Shown here piece after piece: positions 36,694-49,812 of a stretch of DNA of 64,000 nt. The notes below the pieces were generated by a model. It ran no database searches. It had not been told where the DNA came from and was given only the letters and a program-made list of their open reading frames with translations. The stretch spans positions 21,163,581 through 21,227,580 of the forward strand of contig NC_030852.1 in NCBI RefSeq assembly GCF_000208745.1, given 5' to 3'. This stretch comes from Theobroma cacao. Its lineage: Eukaryota > Streptophyta > Magnoliopsida > Malvales > Malvaceae. Within the stretch, counting starts at the first letter, position 1, and the number at the start of each line of letters is the position of its first letter. Both the position numbers and the translations under genes were made by a program.

Positions 36694-39600
36694 CTAGTCA
36701 TGCCTCTGAGATATCTTCAACTCTGAACAAGAATGTGAGTTCAGTGAGTGAAATTCAGTTCCAAGATGCAGTTGATTGTCAGGTGCTCTTCCAGCCATTT
36801 TCTTCAACTGTCAAATGATAGCATTAATAAATATCTGTTATGTTGTACTGAACAAACATAATGCCAAAATATTAAATAAAAGCATCTCATAATGATTGTA
36901 TTTCATAATTCTCCTCTTAGCTCAAGTCATTTACACTAAAAATCTAATCGGGCCTTGATGACATTTAAGAATCATTAAATAATATCCGACTTGCCATCAC
37001 CAACATGCATTGGATTGGCATAGTTGAAGTCAAGACCTCTGCTTATGTGTTGATAAACCTGTTTGTATGCACACTCATTCAATAAAGTAAACAGGATAAA
37101 AATCAGTGCCATCTAAACTTTCACAATGGAATATATTTGGTCTGTCTGTACGTGCCTTTCTAAAATTTTATCTATTTTTATCAGGTATGTTTTATGAATT
37201 GAAAGAAATATCTTCTCTTTGAGGAAGAACAAAATTTCGCCAACCATTTTTTGAGTACCTATTTCCATGTTTGCCCCGTTTTGAGGCTGGGTTCATATAT
37301 TTGAGTAACCAGACAATAATTTTTTTTTTGCTCAAAAACCAAACAATAAAATTATTAATGTAATTTTTTTTTTCATTTTCTCCAAAATAATAGTCATTAC
37401 TTTTCTAGATTGGAATGCAACACCCTGTCACCCCATAAATACAAGGCAGAATAGTTCATTGGTAGAAGTGACAGGTGCAAGGTCTACAAGGTCCAAAGAA
37501 CCATATGTGGAGGTCTCCCTGCTCCTCCTATTCTTAGTGCATCTCATATATGCTTTTTCATTGAAACCTCCCCAAAGAAAGCATGTTTAGTGTTATAAAT
37601 GCATTGAGTCAAGTGTCCAACTGTATTTACTACCATAAAAGCTTCTGGTTTGAGGGTTAGAAAAGGCAGCATGCAATCCACATCTCTACAAGCAAAGACT
37701 AGTATGGTGTGTGCATGTAAATTTCCACGCATGGTTCAGAAAGAACATTTAAGAGACTAAGACAGCCTGTACGAGTTCTTGTAATTTGTAATCCTTTCAG
37801 GTACTGTTTCTCCAGATACTTTCCTCCATATATCTAATCCCAACCATGAACAAACTATGCCTTTCAAAATGATATTAAAGAACAAGTTCAATTAAATTCA
37901 TGAATGGGTATAACAATATAAGCTTACTTCCAGTTTAAACTCATGCAATGGTAGAACCCAGATTCTTTTTTTGTACCTGCACTGTTAGAGATCTGATTAC
38001 TTCCTTTGAAGCCTTGTTCTTTTCAGCTTCCTCATGTGCTGTACCCACTGCCTCCTTCAACTGCCTTGATGTTCTTTCAAGTTTTTCTTCTAGGACTTGG
38101 GATTTGACAGTAAGATCCTCAACCTGCAAGCCGTATTACCATCATAATTCAATGCAGCTATGGCATAGTTTCCTGCCATGGAAAATGGAAGGGCGTCTTG
38201 ACATAAATTGCAAGACATGCACTAGTGACAATTCTTGGCTCATATGAATCAAGTCATACTATTGGCTCATAGGAACATCTGCAGCCAGTGCAGGGTGTCT
38301 ATTGATTATTAATATGAAAGTACCATGGTTCATTTTTTTTCCCTTCTTTGACAATATAATCCTTTTCAGTAACTGATGAAGATTTTAAGTTGTTTAAAAA
38401 GTACAGGAGCAACAATGACTTTAGAATAGCCTCTATCCTGCTAAGTTAAGTATCAGAAATGGGAAAAGGAGAGCATGTTTAAAATATTTGTCAACAAATT
38501 ACTTTATGGAATAAATTATAGAATAAAAAAAAACCAAAGATAGAAATGATAACCCTAAAGGTGAGAGACTGATAAATGCAAAATAAATTCATGTACACAT
38601 CTACAAAAGTAAATCAAAATTTCTTCATGCCTAAGCAGTCATAATCACCATATCAGCTTTGGTTATCGATAGTCACATGGTATGCAAGTGAGTGACATAA
38701 AATGTTGTAAGCTATCATGGTACTTTTCTTTATTCATTGGTTATCATTTATCGAACATAACAAATAAGAATGTATTTCGTATCGTTATTCTTTCTTCACT
38801 ATTTACTAAAGCATATTGCTGATACATGAGAAGCCACGGATATTCACCTGTGCTCTTAATATACCTATCTCTTGGGTGAGGCTCTCAACTGAGTGCTTTG
38901 AGCCATTGAAAAGGAGTTCTGGATTTGTAAGATTAGTATGAATTGAAGTTCTTGTAATATAATAAGCTGGACTCGACTTCCTTGAGGGAGGAGATGAACC
39001 TCGAGAAACCATTCTTGAACCAGAAGAAGAAGCTGATATTCTCGTAGAATTTCCAAATAAAGAGGTTGATTCCCATTGAGAATTTTCATTTAATACTCTC
39101 CTATCATGTTTGGAATTTTGGCTCCTGGTCTGTCTGAATGAATCAAAGGAGGCAAGCCTGGCAAGCTTACGAAGAGATTTTGAATTCAGAGTATCTTTCT
39201 CTGGTAACTCATTGCTATTCTGATTTAAGCTTTCCCTTGAATTCTTAACGAATTCAGGAGTTGATCTAGACTCCTTTTTCCTATTTAATTTGGTAAAACA
39301 ATCATCACAGACCCGATAAGGCTTGTTCATGTTAGGAGCCAAAGCAGCTTTTAGAGATTTCTTACAGCTGCAAGCTTTACAAAAGACTAGCCCGCAGTTG
39401 TAACAGTTATGACGCTTTCTGATGAAACTAAATGGATTCCGACAACCAAAACAATTAAAATGATCAGCACCTAGTGCCCAGTCATGGAGACAAATTGCAG
39501 CAGTAAAGTTGGAGCCACATACCACTCTCTTTACTCGTTTGTTTTGCAAAGCATCAACAAGTGTAGGAACATTCCTGTCTGCATTGTCTCCATGACCTAA

Positions 39601-42600
39601 TTGACCATTTGCACCCTTTCCCCAGGTGTAAACCTTAGCATCTGAACTGCGGACCACAATATGATGAGAACCACATGCTATCTCTTCAATTCGGCTGTTT
39701 TTGATATTTCCTTTGACACAAGTTGGAAGCTTGCTACTTCCAGAGCTCCCAAGTTGTCCAGGACCAACACTCCCCATGGAATACACTTTCCCTGTGTCAG
39801 CTAGAGCAACAGTGATACTGTGGCCACAAGCCACTTGAGAAAAGCTTATAGTGTCTGACAGTGCTACCAAAAAAGGAACTAATCTGGGTTCTTTGTCACC
39901 ATGTCCAAGCTGGCCTTTCTCCCCATCCCCCCATGTGAACAGCTTTCCAGATGAAAACGCACCAGAAGTCTCAGTAGGCACTTCAACAATGGCAGCGGTG
40001 TGCCAAACTCCACAAGATGCCCTCAATGTTCGTAGCCCCCTAAGAGCATCAACTTCTCTAGGCATATTTGTGCTACTACGGTCCCCATGGCCTAGAGCTC
40101 CAAAAGTACCATCTCCAAATGTAAATAATTTACCTGTTGATGTAACAGCAGCTGTATGCCAAGCCCCACAAGAGATATATGATACATGCATACCTTCCAT
40201 CTCACCGCTTACCCTTTTAGGAGTCCACTTACTTGCTTCAGTACCGTGCCCTAATAGACCAAGATTGTAAGAACCATCACCCCAAGTATAAAGGTCCCCT
40301 GAAAGTGTTACAGCACAAGTATGAAATTCCCCACAGGCAACTAATCCAATAGTTGACCAACTGAGAGCACCAATGAGCATTGGTTGAGAAACATCAGCTT
40401 CAACTCCATGCCCAAGCCTGCCACCACTTCCCTCACCCCAACTAAAGATCCGCCCCTGTCTTGTGACTAAAACAGCATGCTTATTCCCACAAGAGATATT
40501 GTGAGCATCAAGGAGTACATTTGATTCGAGAGCCTTTGGTGAAAGTGAATCTACTCTGGTAACAGAATTAGTTTGAGTTCTGTGCACACTGCCACCAAGC
40601 GGTCCGTTACCAGTTCCTTCTCCCCAGATAAAAACATCGCCTAATGCATCAAAATCCTCAAAAGAAGTTCCCCGGCTGGATGAACTTACTGCACTGGATA
40701 AACTACTTCGAAATGAATCAATAACAGAGGAGCATCCATGTGGGTTATCTAACCCCCCCAGTGATAAAGAACTGAAATCCTTGGCAACTGAGTCAGTATG
40801 AGTCAAGGCCTTTGTTATAGAAGTGTATGTTAAAACCTCAGAAAAAGCTTTTCCCAACCTACACTGTTGAGAGCTCTCATATGGGACTGAAGCAGTTTGG
40901 ATATCTTTGGGATCCTATAATAAGCAAGACATCAAAAGATAGAATAAAAGAAAATAGCAAATGATTGGATTTTCTCGCAATTCATAGAGGGAAACCTTAG
41001 AGATGATGTCACAGCCTGTAGATGACACATTTGATAGACAATTTCTTTGTGTATAGGTACATGGACTTTCTGATGACGCATTATCACTTATTGCATCACT
41101 TTTTGGCCTGCGATTGTCACCTCCCCAAATTAAGACTTTAAGAGCAGTAAACCAGATCTCAGCTTCATCCCTGTCCTTGCATATCTATCAACAGTATCAG
41201 TAATTAGAGGCAGTTGTTATGTGTTATGATCAAGGTTATGATAAACTCAATGTTCAAAATCAAAATATTATGTTATATTAAAAGGAAAAAATTGGAAAAT
41301 GTGAGTTGTAAACCAATGTACATGAGAAGTTTCTTCATATATTCTCCCAACCATAAAAAAGAATGCAAAAGGAAAAGAACTAATGACCATTCACAAATCT
41401 AAGAGTAACAAAGTATAAAAATTCACCAACCACCAGCAAAATACAGCAAAACTTTTCTTCTGTTCCTTATGAGCAAAAAAGGTAAGGAAAAGAATAAAAA
41501 GCAACAAACTAAATTCTCCTTTCTACACAATCCTGATCATTGCTTGGGGAACGAGGGCTGAGACAAAAGGTAAGGAAAAGAATAAAAGCAAGAAACTAAA
41601 TTCTCCTTTATACAAAATCCAAATGATTGCTTCAGGGAAAGAGGGCTGAGAACCAAAATACAAAAATGGTAGACTTTTCTACACACATAAGGACTCTTGC
41701 TTCAATGCCACTAACGACATTAAACTGCTCAGGACTGAAACTGCAAATTTCAAACACTCAAAAACAATAATAGTAATAAAAATAATAATAAGAGAACATT
41801 CATAGGTTCAAAACTAGTTTAATATTAATCCTGGACTGTGTTGAATGGGATGAAGATGCACGTCTGTAATGCATGTATTAAGCAGTACAGTTGAAACTGA
41901 AAGTTGACAGACAGTGCAATCATGGTCAATGTAATTTAAAAGGAGGCTATTGCCAGGTCAAAAGCAAGAGAGGACACAAACCAAATCCAAGGATCTGTTG
42001 CTGTAAATAAGAGAAAATGACTGATGTTCTTTATCAGGCTGAGGGTAACGCTGGAATATTGCCTGCAAAACCACGCAAGAAAATTTTTGTTACTTTTGCC
42101 TCCAGTTGAGCCTGCTCTAGTCTTAACAAATGCATTTCAGGAAGATCAGGCACATGTTTCAGATTTTTCTGATATTGTAACAGTTCATAGAAATTATAGG
42201 ATTGGTTAGGAGCTCCTAAATTGTCAGCAGCTTCAATTGTCAAACTTTGTTTTGTCCAAGAATGTTGGTTTGATATTAAAAAATATGTTGACACTTTTTT
42301 TTGGATACATATTAACACTGTAAAAATCAGGTCATATGACTAGAAGCAACTACAAAAAAGTATGGATCAACAGCAGAAGACATTACTTAATAGAAAATGT
42401 TAGATTGATTAGATGCTCCTAAAGGCAGTAGCTTCAATTGTCAAACCTAGTTTTGTCCATAAATGTTGCTTTGATATTAAGACTATACTAAAACTTTTTT
42501 TTCTTTGGTGCATAAATATATTAACACTTTCAAGATTAGGTCAATGCTGAGAATCCAATTCCGGTCAGTAGCTTCAATTGTCAAACTTAGTTTGTCCATA

Positions 42601-45450
42601 AATGTTGGTTTGATATTAAGACTATGCTAAAACTCCTTTTTCTTTGGTGCATAAATATATTAACACTGTTAAGATTAGGTCAATGCTGACCGATGTCTAC
42701 TTTAAACATGCATGACATGAAATATAAATCCTTATCAAGCTGAAGCCACAAATTAATGGTTGCATCTGATCTTTTGTTGGCTAACAACAGATTAACTTTT
42801 GTCATTCAGCTCCTTATGAACCACTTCCACTTTGACTATTGAAGGATACAGACTGTGTAGCAAACCCCTAAATGGTGATGAATGTAGACCTAAATGAAGC
42901 TGAATATTAAAGGAGATTTGAATGGTTGATAGACAAAGTTAGCATACAGCTTCAGCCTTCATCTTTTATTAAAACAGTGTGTAGTCATTCCTAATTTTTT
43001 GCATTCAAAACATGGTATCTTCAACTTCCATAGAGCTCACAATACAAAACAAAATCACCAAAATCTGAACGAAAATAACTAATTCCCTTATAAACTGGCA
43101 CATTTGTCTTAGAGTACCATTAAGCTGATTAACTGATCATTAATTAAACCCATCTAGGAATAGAAGAGATTTGCATATTTTTATGCACTGTATTCTACAT
43201 GCAGTTAGATAAAACCAAGTTTTATGTCACACAATACCAGAATGCATGCATTACAATAAATTAAACTTATGTGTATATGTAAGATGACCAGAATATGGGA
43301 ATCCAGCCCCACACATACCCTGATTAATGGAGGCAAATACTGACAATATCAGCAACTTTTACTATGTTATGTGAAGGGTGGTACAAACTTACAGTACGCT
43401 GTCCAGGTACAATCCTTGAAACATGGCTTAGTTCGAGTTGTTTCTTTTCTTTATCAGAGTACCAGATCAGCGATTTCTCATCCTGGCATGTAGAAAAAAT
43501 GTCTTAAATCACCATAATAACCCCTAACAGAATCATGCATAATAATTTGTAATCTTGTACACAAGGTTTGTTGGATTTTGCACAGCTTGTCCAATTCACA
43601 TAGCAATATATGCTTTACAGAAAGACAAGGTGGTGGAAAACCCCATAGAGAAATAAAAAAACTGCTATCAATTATTGTTCTAATGTTCTTTTAAGGACAT
43701 TCTTACAATCTGGCTTAACTGATATATTTAAAATTTGATAATATTTAAAAGGTCTTTGGCTCCAATTACTTCTAATAGAGTCCAGTTCCACATTATCGAG
43801 TGCAAAAGCCATCCCAACTAGAACACAAATGAATTGCACACAAAGTTAGATTCTCTGCCAACCTTTGAACTTAACAAAAATTGAACCCCTTGTCAGTTCT
43901 CTAAATAATCCTTAAATTTTTCATGATACAAACTGAAATACAATACATTAGCTTAATAAAAAGGTTGAACATGACAACTCACAAGTGTCATGAAATGGGA
44001 AAGCATTTTAAATAATATTTACATGATAACAAGTTAGTATTGAGAGACACAGAACAAAGCATATATCTTGCCGAGGCTCCAGGGATTAAGAGTACACTAC
44101 TAGAATGTTGCCAGATATGGCAATTAATCAGGTTAAGCTTGTTTCATAAAAAACTGATGCAGCTATCTTCCTTGATCCCCTTTTAAAAAGATATTTTTGG
44201 TTTTTTTTTCCTTTCTTATATGTACACAAAAGAGGTTATGTTTATGGATGTAGACGGTTTAAGGCTTAACGAAGCACAAGAGCACCAAATTCATGCGGAT
44301 GTGCACAGGTCAGACTCCAGAGCAGCCACTTTAGCAGAGAATTCTAAGGAGAAAGCCATACTTAGATCACCCGTATGACATCCAGCCATGATAGGACCAA
44401 AAGCTGTTTTTGACCTATCATTTTGAAAAGAGCTTAACTCTTAAAGTAAAACTAAAAAGAAAAATGAGAGTGTAAATTTTTGGGTTGGAGATGAACTGAT
44501 CACAATCCATGATAAAAGCCTTTGATAGAAGGGTACTTCAAAGCAGGCTACATCAGTTTAGATGACAATCTTTTTACTGCTTGATGATCACTAATTCATT
44601 GCTTACATGTATTACATTCTTTTTTAAAATAAAGTAAGAGAGGGAATATTAAGACTTCTCAGGGTAACATGATATCTAATGCAATTTCGGTGAGGAAAAC
44701 ATTTAAAGAAAGAAAAGTACTAATAGTTCATACGGAGGCAGATTCAAGGCAACATACGTTTGAAAGACTGAATGGACAAAATTTAGGCTTTCCCCGTCGT
44801 CCATACTTCAGAAGATACATCCCTTTCTTAAGGGTTGTTATGGCCTGCGAAAAAAAGGCAAAAGTAAGACATATACTTATATTTGAGGAAAATGGAAGAC
44901 CTAAAGACATTGACCCATTTGCAGCACCAAATTACCTTTTGAAAAGAAAATCTAATGAAAAAAGAAAAAAAAAAACACAAATTTGAGGAAAGGAGCAATA
45001 ATCTTGAATCCTGAGAGGTTGATAGAACCATTTAGGCATGCGTAAGGGTGCAACTTTTATCAAACTGAATAAAGGGAACAAAGTAGCCTGAAGAGACAAC
45101 CTTCTTAAATTAAAAGAAAAGAAGACAGTGACATGTAAAGAAGGTCACATAAAGACATGTAACTCAGCCTATGACATGTATAAACTCATTCTTGGCAGAG
45201 AAAATATTCTACATTGAAAGGCAATGCCGTCAATGCTGTAGATCGCATGCTGCTGGAATAATCTAACTCAATTTCCTTGCAACAGTCACAGCTAGAAAAG
45301 TTCATTACTCGGAACAAATTGCGCCAGTAACATAGATTCATTTAAAAAAAAAACCAGAATGACAGTCAAGTATAGAGAAACGAAAAAAAAAAGGAGGAAT
45401 ACCTGCTCATAATCCCTATCGGAAAGAATCTGCCTGTTGAAGTCAGCCAT
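36694..45450 (-). CDS. PH-RCC1-FYVE domain protein (PRAF family), eight coding exons
   Basis: Exons (minus, in order): 45450-45403, 44844-44758, 43482-43393, 42062-41982, 41184-40996, 40914-38848, 38123-37977, 36807-36694. All introns are GT-AG in matching phase; 2823 nt, 940 residues. Residues 1-125 are a PH-like lipid-binding domain (LKKGMYLLKYGRRGKPKFCPF; VSRIVPGQRT; LDLICKDRDEAEIW). About 258-640 are seven RCC1 repeats, a beta-propeller (GDVFIWGEG; SWGEGSGGRLGHG; FTFGDGTFGALGHGD). A FYVE finger at about 653-707 has paired cysteines and RKRHNCYNCG, a plant variant of RRHHCR. About 846-910 is a coiled coil. Relatives are thought to bind phosphoinositides and act with small GTPases. The C-terminal BRX domain of many family members is absent. 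The last exon is the least certain part: an alternative ending with exons 36807-36722, 36546-36516 and 35947-35903 also keeps frame (956 residues). Introns 4 and 5 hold the tandem repeats listed separately. Confidence 0.88.
41478..41655. repeat. Tandem duplication of about 88 bp in a PRAF intron
   Basis: Two adjacent copies, from about 41478 and about 41567. Both contain AAAAGGTAAGGAAAAGAATA, then GCAA.AAACTAAATTCTCCTTT, then TGATTGCTT and GAGGGCTGAGA. They lie between coding exons 4 and 5 of the RCC1-FYVE gene and do not touch the splice sites. Confidence 0.8.
42226..42700. repeat. Three direct repeats of about 120-135 bp in a PRAF intron
   Basis: Copies start near 42229, 42433 and 42571. 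Each opens with CTTCAATTGTCAAAC, then has TTTTGTCCA or TTTGTCCA, TTTGATATTAA, a T-run, GGTGCATAAATATATTAACAC (degenerate in copy 1) and AGATTAGGTCAATGCTGA or similar. Copies 2 and 3 are closest. Located between coding exons 3 and 4 of the RCC1-FYVE gene. Origin unknown; probably local slippage or a small unnamed repeat. Confidence 0.8.
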
Positions 45451-47074
45451 TCAGCTAGCAATATCCAGTCCAACCCTTGCATAGAACGACAGCAAACTTC
45501 TAGAAAATGATGGAAGAATCCCCGCATCCGCCCCATATAAAACCTTTCCGTAAATCTATTACCAGAATGCACTTCATACTATTCCATTATGAGAAAGCCT
45601 GATATGAATGTATCCGCATGAGAATGTCCTATCTCAAATTGCTATGAGTTTCCGATAACATAATATCAAAACTAAATTGTAGAATTTCCCGATATTCCAC
45701 ACCACAGCACCTATTCCATCAGGCTTAGCTGCATTTGAAGCAATTACGATAACAAACCAAATGAATAAACAAGAAACAAATTCAACCCTAAAAATTTTGA
45801 ATCATTTGGAAATCAACCATCCAAAATTGCTTCTCTTTTTTTCTTTTTTTCCATTCTATTTTTCGCTCAATTACCATACAATATTAGATCATTGATTAAG
45901 CCTTAACAAAATTCTAGCATACAAATGAAAAATATTTTACCTGAATAAGTAGGCAATTAGAAGGCCAAATTTTTGCCCAACAGGATTCGATTCAACTTTA
46001 AAATTCAGGATCAGAAACGGATCAAATGGCATTAACAACTTTGAATTTTTTGGAAAATTAAATATATATATATATATATATATAATATACATGAAAATGT
46101 AAAAGAATTGAAGGGAATTAGCGCGAGCTTCTCTCTTTGTTTTCTCTATATTTTCCCTCCTCCGAGTTTAACTGCTTTTTGTATTTCTTTGACAAATAAA
46201 ATAAATACACTTTTTTTCTTTTGTTTCAATTGGAAGATTCTGATTCCTTATACCCACGTCAGCTAATGAATCCGTTGGAAGGCACCGTGGGATGCTTCCC
46301 TGCGTTTTTGTCCTTTTGTTCCACCAAATTTATGAAAACCAAGCCTACCTTACCTTTCCATTTTTATATTTTCATTTAAAAAAAAAAAAAAATAATTTTT
46401 TTAGCTTTTTTATTAAAAAATATTTTTTTTAATTTGATGGTATTTTTTAAAATTTCACAAAAAAAAATCAAAATTCTGTTAACTTTAATAATGAATAAAT
46501 ATTCATAAGCGAGAAGGAAGAGATTAAGAGGGGATCAATTGAAGGATAGGAGGCCTCCGCATGGAATAAATCCAAACTATGAAGGGGTAATTGATTAATG
46601 CTTCAATAATTCTTTGTTTCCTGAACTGGTATCACTTCTCTATTGTGCTTTAGCCTAATCATTTCCTTTGCTCTAACTTTCCCCAAACTTTAGCGACTAA
46701 AATATTAATAAATATGTTTCCTTAATACATCTTTAAACTATACTTTCATCTTTCAATAAACTCATGTGACCATGATATCACAAAGCATTGCCAAATCCCA
46801 AACAGTTAACTAAACCAGCAACTCTAGCAAAAACAAGCGTCAAAACTAGCAGGGCGACCAGAATCAACAGAAGCTATGCCAAATATGAAAAAGTGTTTAG
46901 GAACTTGCACTCTCCACCGTAACAAAGTTCCAGAAGCAACCTAAGATAATTACATAACATTACACAGCCATCCAGAGTTCTTCCCAAGAACCAAAAGTCT
47001 CTTTCGGATGATACCACCACATGCGACTTTCTCTTCCACACACAGCAAAACATACATACTGGAGCTATAAAGGA
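45451..47074. other. PRAF 5' leader, promoter and spacer to HVA22
   Basis: A CAG|GTAAAATA donor on the minus strand at about 45950 suggests an intron in the PRAF 5' UTR. A (TA)n run lies at about 46063-46083. No coding region seen. The part next to 47075 should hold the HVA22 3' UTR. Confidence 0.5.
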
Positions 47075-49050
47075 TCAATGTCGGTAGCCATCATCATCAT
47101 ATATGTAACCGCTACTCCTGGACTTGTCAGCCTGCAAAACAAGGGAGGAATAAAAAGGCTTAAACAATTGTCAAAATTTTTCAAGAGCTATTATTAGTTA
47201 CTTGCCTGCTTCCTTATCAATAAAACAAGAATGACTGTCCAATCTGAAAATAAGGATACTACTAAATCAAACTTCTATGAGCAAACATGACAGCCTCAAA
47301 TGCATGTACATGACAGAGTAGAACCAATCATGGTTGATGCTATACCCTATGAATGAGCTTCTCAAATGCTTCAGTTCCATTCTCTTCAATGTATCTCTCC
47401 GCAGCAGTTAAAATGTCGTCTGGCTTACTGAAGTCCTTCTTCCTTGGAATATACCAGATGTTAATTGTCTGTTGTGGGTTGATAAAGAAAGGTCTCAGAT
47501 AATGCTCATAAACATAGGCAGCACCACTGAAGTATGGGATAACCAGCCAACAGGTAAAAATCAGCTTTGTGTATGACCATATGGGAATCCTGCAGTGAAG
47601 TTTTAGAAAGTTTCAGCACAGTATAGTAGGTTCTATATCTGTGCATAAAGATCAAATCAAGGCTTTAGTGTGCAAATGTATTTGTAAAATGTTTAGGTTC
47701 CATGCTCTTTAGAGTCCTTGACATGATTAAAGCATGAGACTATCATATTTACCTATAAATTAGCCATCCCTTCATCAAAGAAATAAAATAATCAGGAGGT
47801 TCTTGCAGAACTACCAGAATAACTAAACCAGGAAAAAGAATAGACAGAAACATTTAACACCTTGGAGTAACTTCAAATTCAAAATACCCAAGTCTGATTT
47901 AGTTTCTTGCTTGACTCTGTACTCAAAAACAAAAATCTCGTTTAGTTTCACAATGGGTTCCCACTTTTTCTATGGAATCAGTTTCCTGTTAGAAAGCCGG
48001 TTGAACTCTTGCTAAGCTATAACAGCTACATTAAACAATGAGCGCCTCTTCTGGTGGATGAGAAGCAATTTGAAGAATACAACAAGTCTGGTCACCTAAA
48101 CTGCCAATTGTATAAGCTTAATAACCAAATTGTTTTGAGTTGGCCAACTAGAACAACAGTTTTTAAATCGAAATGAAACATTCAGGCTCCCCCCCCCCCA
48201 CTACCCCCAATCTCTCTCTCTCTCTCTCTCACCCCAAAACAAAAGGAGAAAGTAACTCAGATTCCGGAAAAAGAAACAAAAAAAAAAAACAAGGGATAGT
48301 CTTAGAGCCACAGATTTTCTATCTAAAAGCAGATATAACCTGGATCATTAATTTGCAAATAAATTTACCATTCAATAACTTTGGCAAAGGTGAGCTCCAG
48401 CAATGTAATCATGGAATAGAGAACCCAATATGTAAGCCATTGTCTGTCATCGGCACGAGACTCCGACTCGATTGCCCTAACGGAGGCATATCTGTTTACG
48501 AATTTAACACCACAGAGTAATTAAATCAATCCAAGAAAATCTCAAATTCAGGCAACTACTGAAATACATTAAGCAAAAACAAATTAAACCCAAAAAAAAA
48601 TAATGAAAAACACTTACAGAGGATACAGAAGACTAATAACTGGCCTGAAAAATCAAACCAAAAACGAAATTAGCAAACAATATTAAAAAAATCATAAATT
48701 AAAGATACAAATTTGGATGTGTCAAATTAATTGAAAGTAGACACCAAGCCTCAAAATCTGATTTTCACTTAGTTCATTGATTAAATTTATAAGTTTCCTT
48801 TAATATTCTTAAAGCAATAGCAAAATACATACCCAAAAGGGAAACAAAATACAATGGCTGGAGACTAAGGGTAAAGTTTCGATGCTTCTTTGCCCATTAG
48901 GTGTTTTATTCTTTGTTGAAGCAAAAATAAAAAATAAAAAAAAAAGTAAAGTTGATGAGAGAGAAAAAGAAGAGCAAAGAGGAATTACCCAGCAAGAACA
49001 TCAAAGTTCTTGAGAAGAACCTTAAGAAAACTTGCAGCCCCAGATCCCAT
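47075..49050 (-). CDS. HVA22-like protein (TB2/DP1/REEP family), five exons
   Basis: Exons (minus, in order): 49050-48989, 48644-48618, 48491-48369, 47589-47346, 47131-47075. All introns are GT-AG; 513 nt, 170 residues. The 27-nt second exon (PVISLLYP) is easily missed. The TB2/DP1/HVA22 domain spans about residues 20-115. It has hydrophobic hairpin segments (PVISLLYPLYASVRAIES; WLTYWVLYSMITLLELTFAK; LIFTCWLVIPYFSGAAYVYE) and the family motif DDRQWLTYW. The C-terminus is short, charged and Gly/Asp/Tyr-rich. Relatives such as yeast Yop1p and animal REEP5/DP1 shape tubular ER. Plant HVA22 genes were first found as ABA- and stress-induced genes that limit vesicle traffic. The N-terminus MGSGAASFLKVLLKNFDVLAG places it nearest the HVA22a subgroup. 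Frame intact. Confidence 0.94.
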
Positions 49051-49812
49051 GAGTGATCTCCAATGCCCTTTTTTTGTTTGTTTGTTCCTTGTGCTGTCTG
49101 ATCTCAAACTAAACAAAGAGTAGGGTTTGGCTGTGTTTTTGTTTTTGGAAGTGACAAGAGTGTGCAAGTCCTTTGTGTTTTTTGTGTAACAAAGCAGATT
49201 ACAGAGGAAACAGAGGGAGAAGTGGGGACAAGCTTATAAAAAGAAGTAGCCGGTTGTAAGATAATTATTCTCTGCTCCGCGTAGAATGCCGGTGTGGTGT
49301 AATGATCTTCCGGAGCATATTTCACAGTGAATAAAACGGACGGCTGACGTTTCTCCCTTTCTACCCCCAAGGGAAATTACAATCAAGGGACTTCCTTTAA
49401 TTGGAATCACAGAGTTGGCACTTCCCCCTACCTTGTCTGGCAAGTTCTGAAAGCAAAAGCCAGAAAGCCTTGGAATTCAGTGAGGCTTTGCCCACAGGGG
49501 TGACCTAACCTTGATTCAATTTTTGGCCAAACAGAAACAGTTTTGTTACACCTAAAAGGTAGTAATTGATTTTGTTGTCAGATTAACTACTCTCACTTTC
49601 ACATTTGAGTCAGCATTTGTCACATTAACTCTTTCATGTTCAGTTATTTCAATGCCTTGAAAATGTTACTTTTGTAAGTTTATGGGGTCGCATGGCATAG
49701 ATAAAATACTATTTGACTGATCAAAATTCATTCACATGTACAAGCTTTCCAAAGGGGCGCAATCCTAGTTTAACCCAACGCAAAGGTGTGGAAATTTTGC
49801 ATCAAGTAAAAT
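49051..49812. other. HVA22 promoter and bHLH47 3' flank
   Basis: No gene. The presumed promoter and leader of HVA22 occupy the left part; the 3' UTR of the bHLH gene lies next to 49813. I saw no clear ABA-response cluster. Confidence 0.4.

Noticed and set aside
36582..36818. Plus-strand open frame of 78 codons
   Set aside because: Lies opposite the last coding exon of the RCC1-FYVE gene, whose minus-strand frame and splice site fit better.
37430..37520. tRNA-like or SINE-like string (GTTCATTGGTAGAAGTG)
   Set aside because: No B box at the right distance and no tail or duplication; too weak to call.
39851..40270. Plus-strand open frame of 139 codons
   Set aside because: Antisense shadow of the RCC1 repeats; no family resemblance.
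48173..48520. Plus-strand open frame of 115 codons near C- and CT-runs
   Set aside because: Covers an HVA22 intron with simple repeats and the antisense of exon 3.
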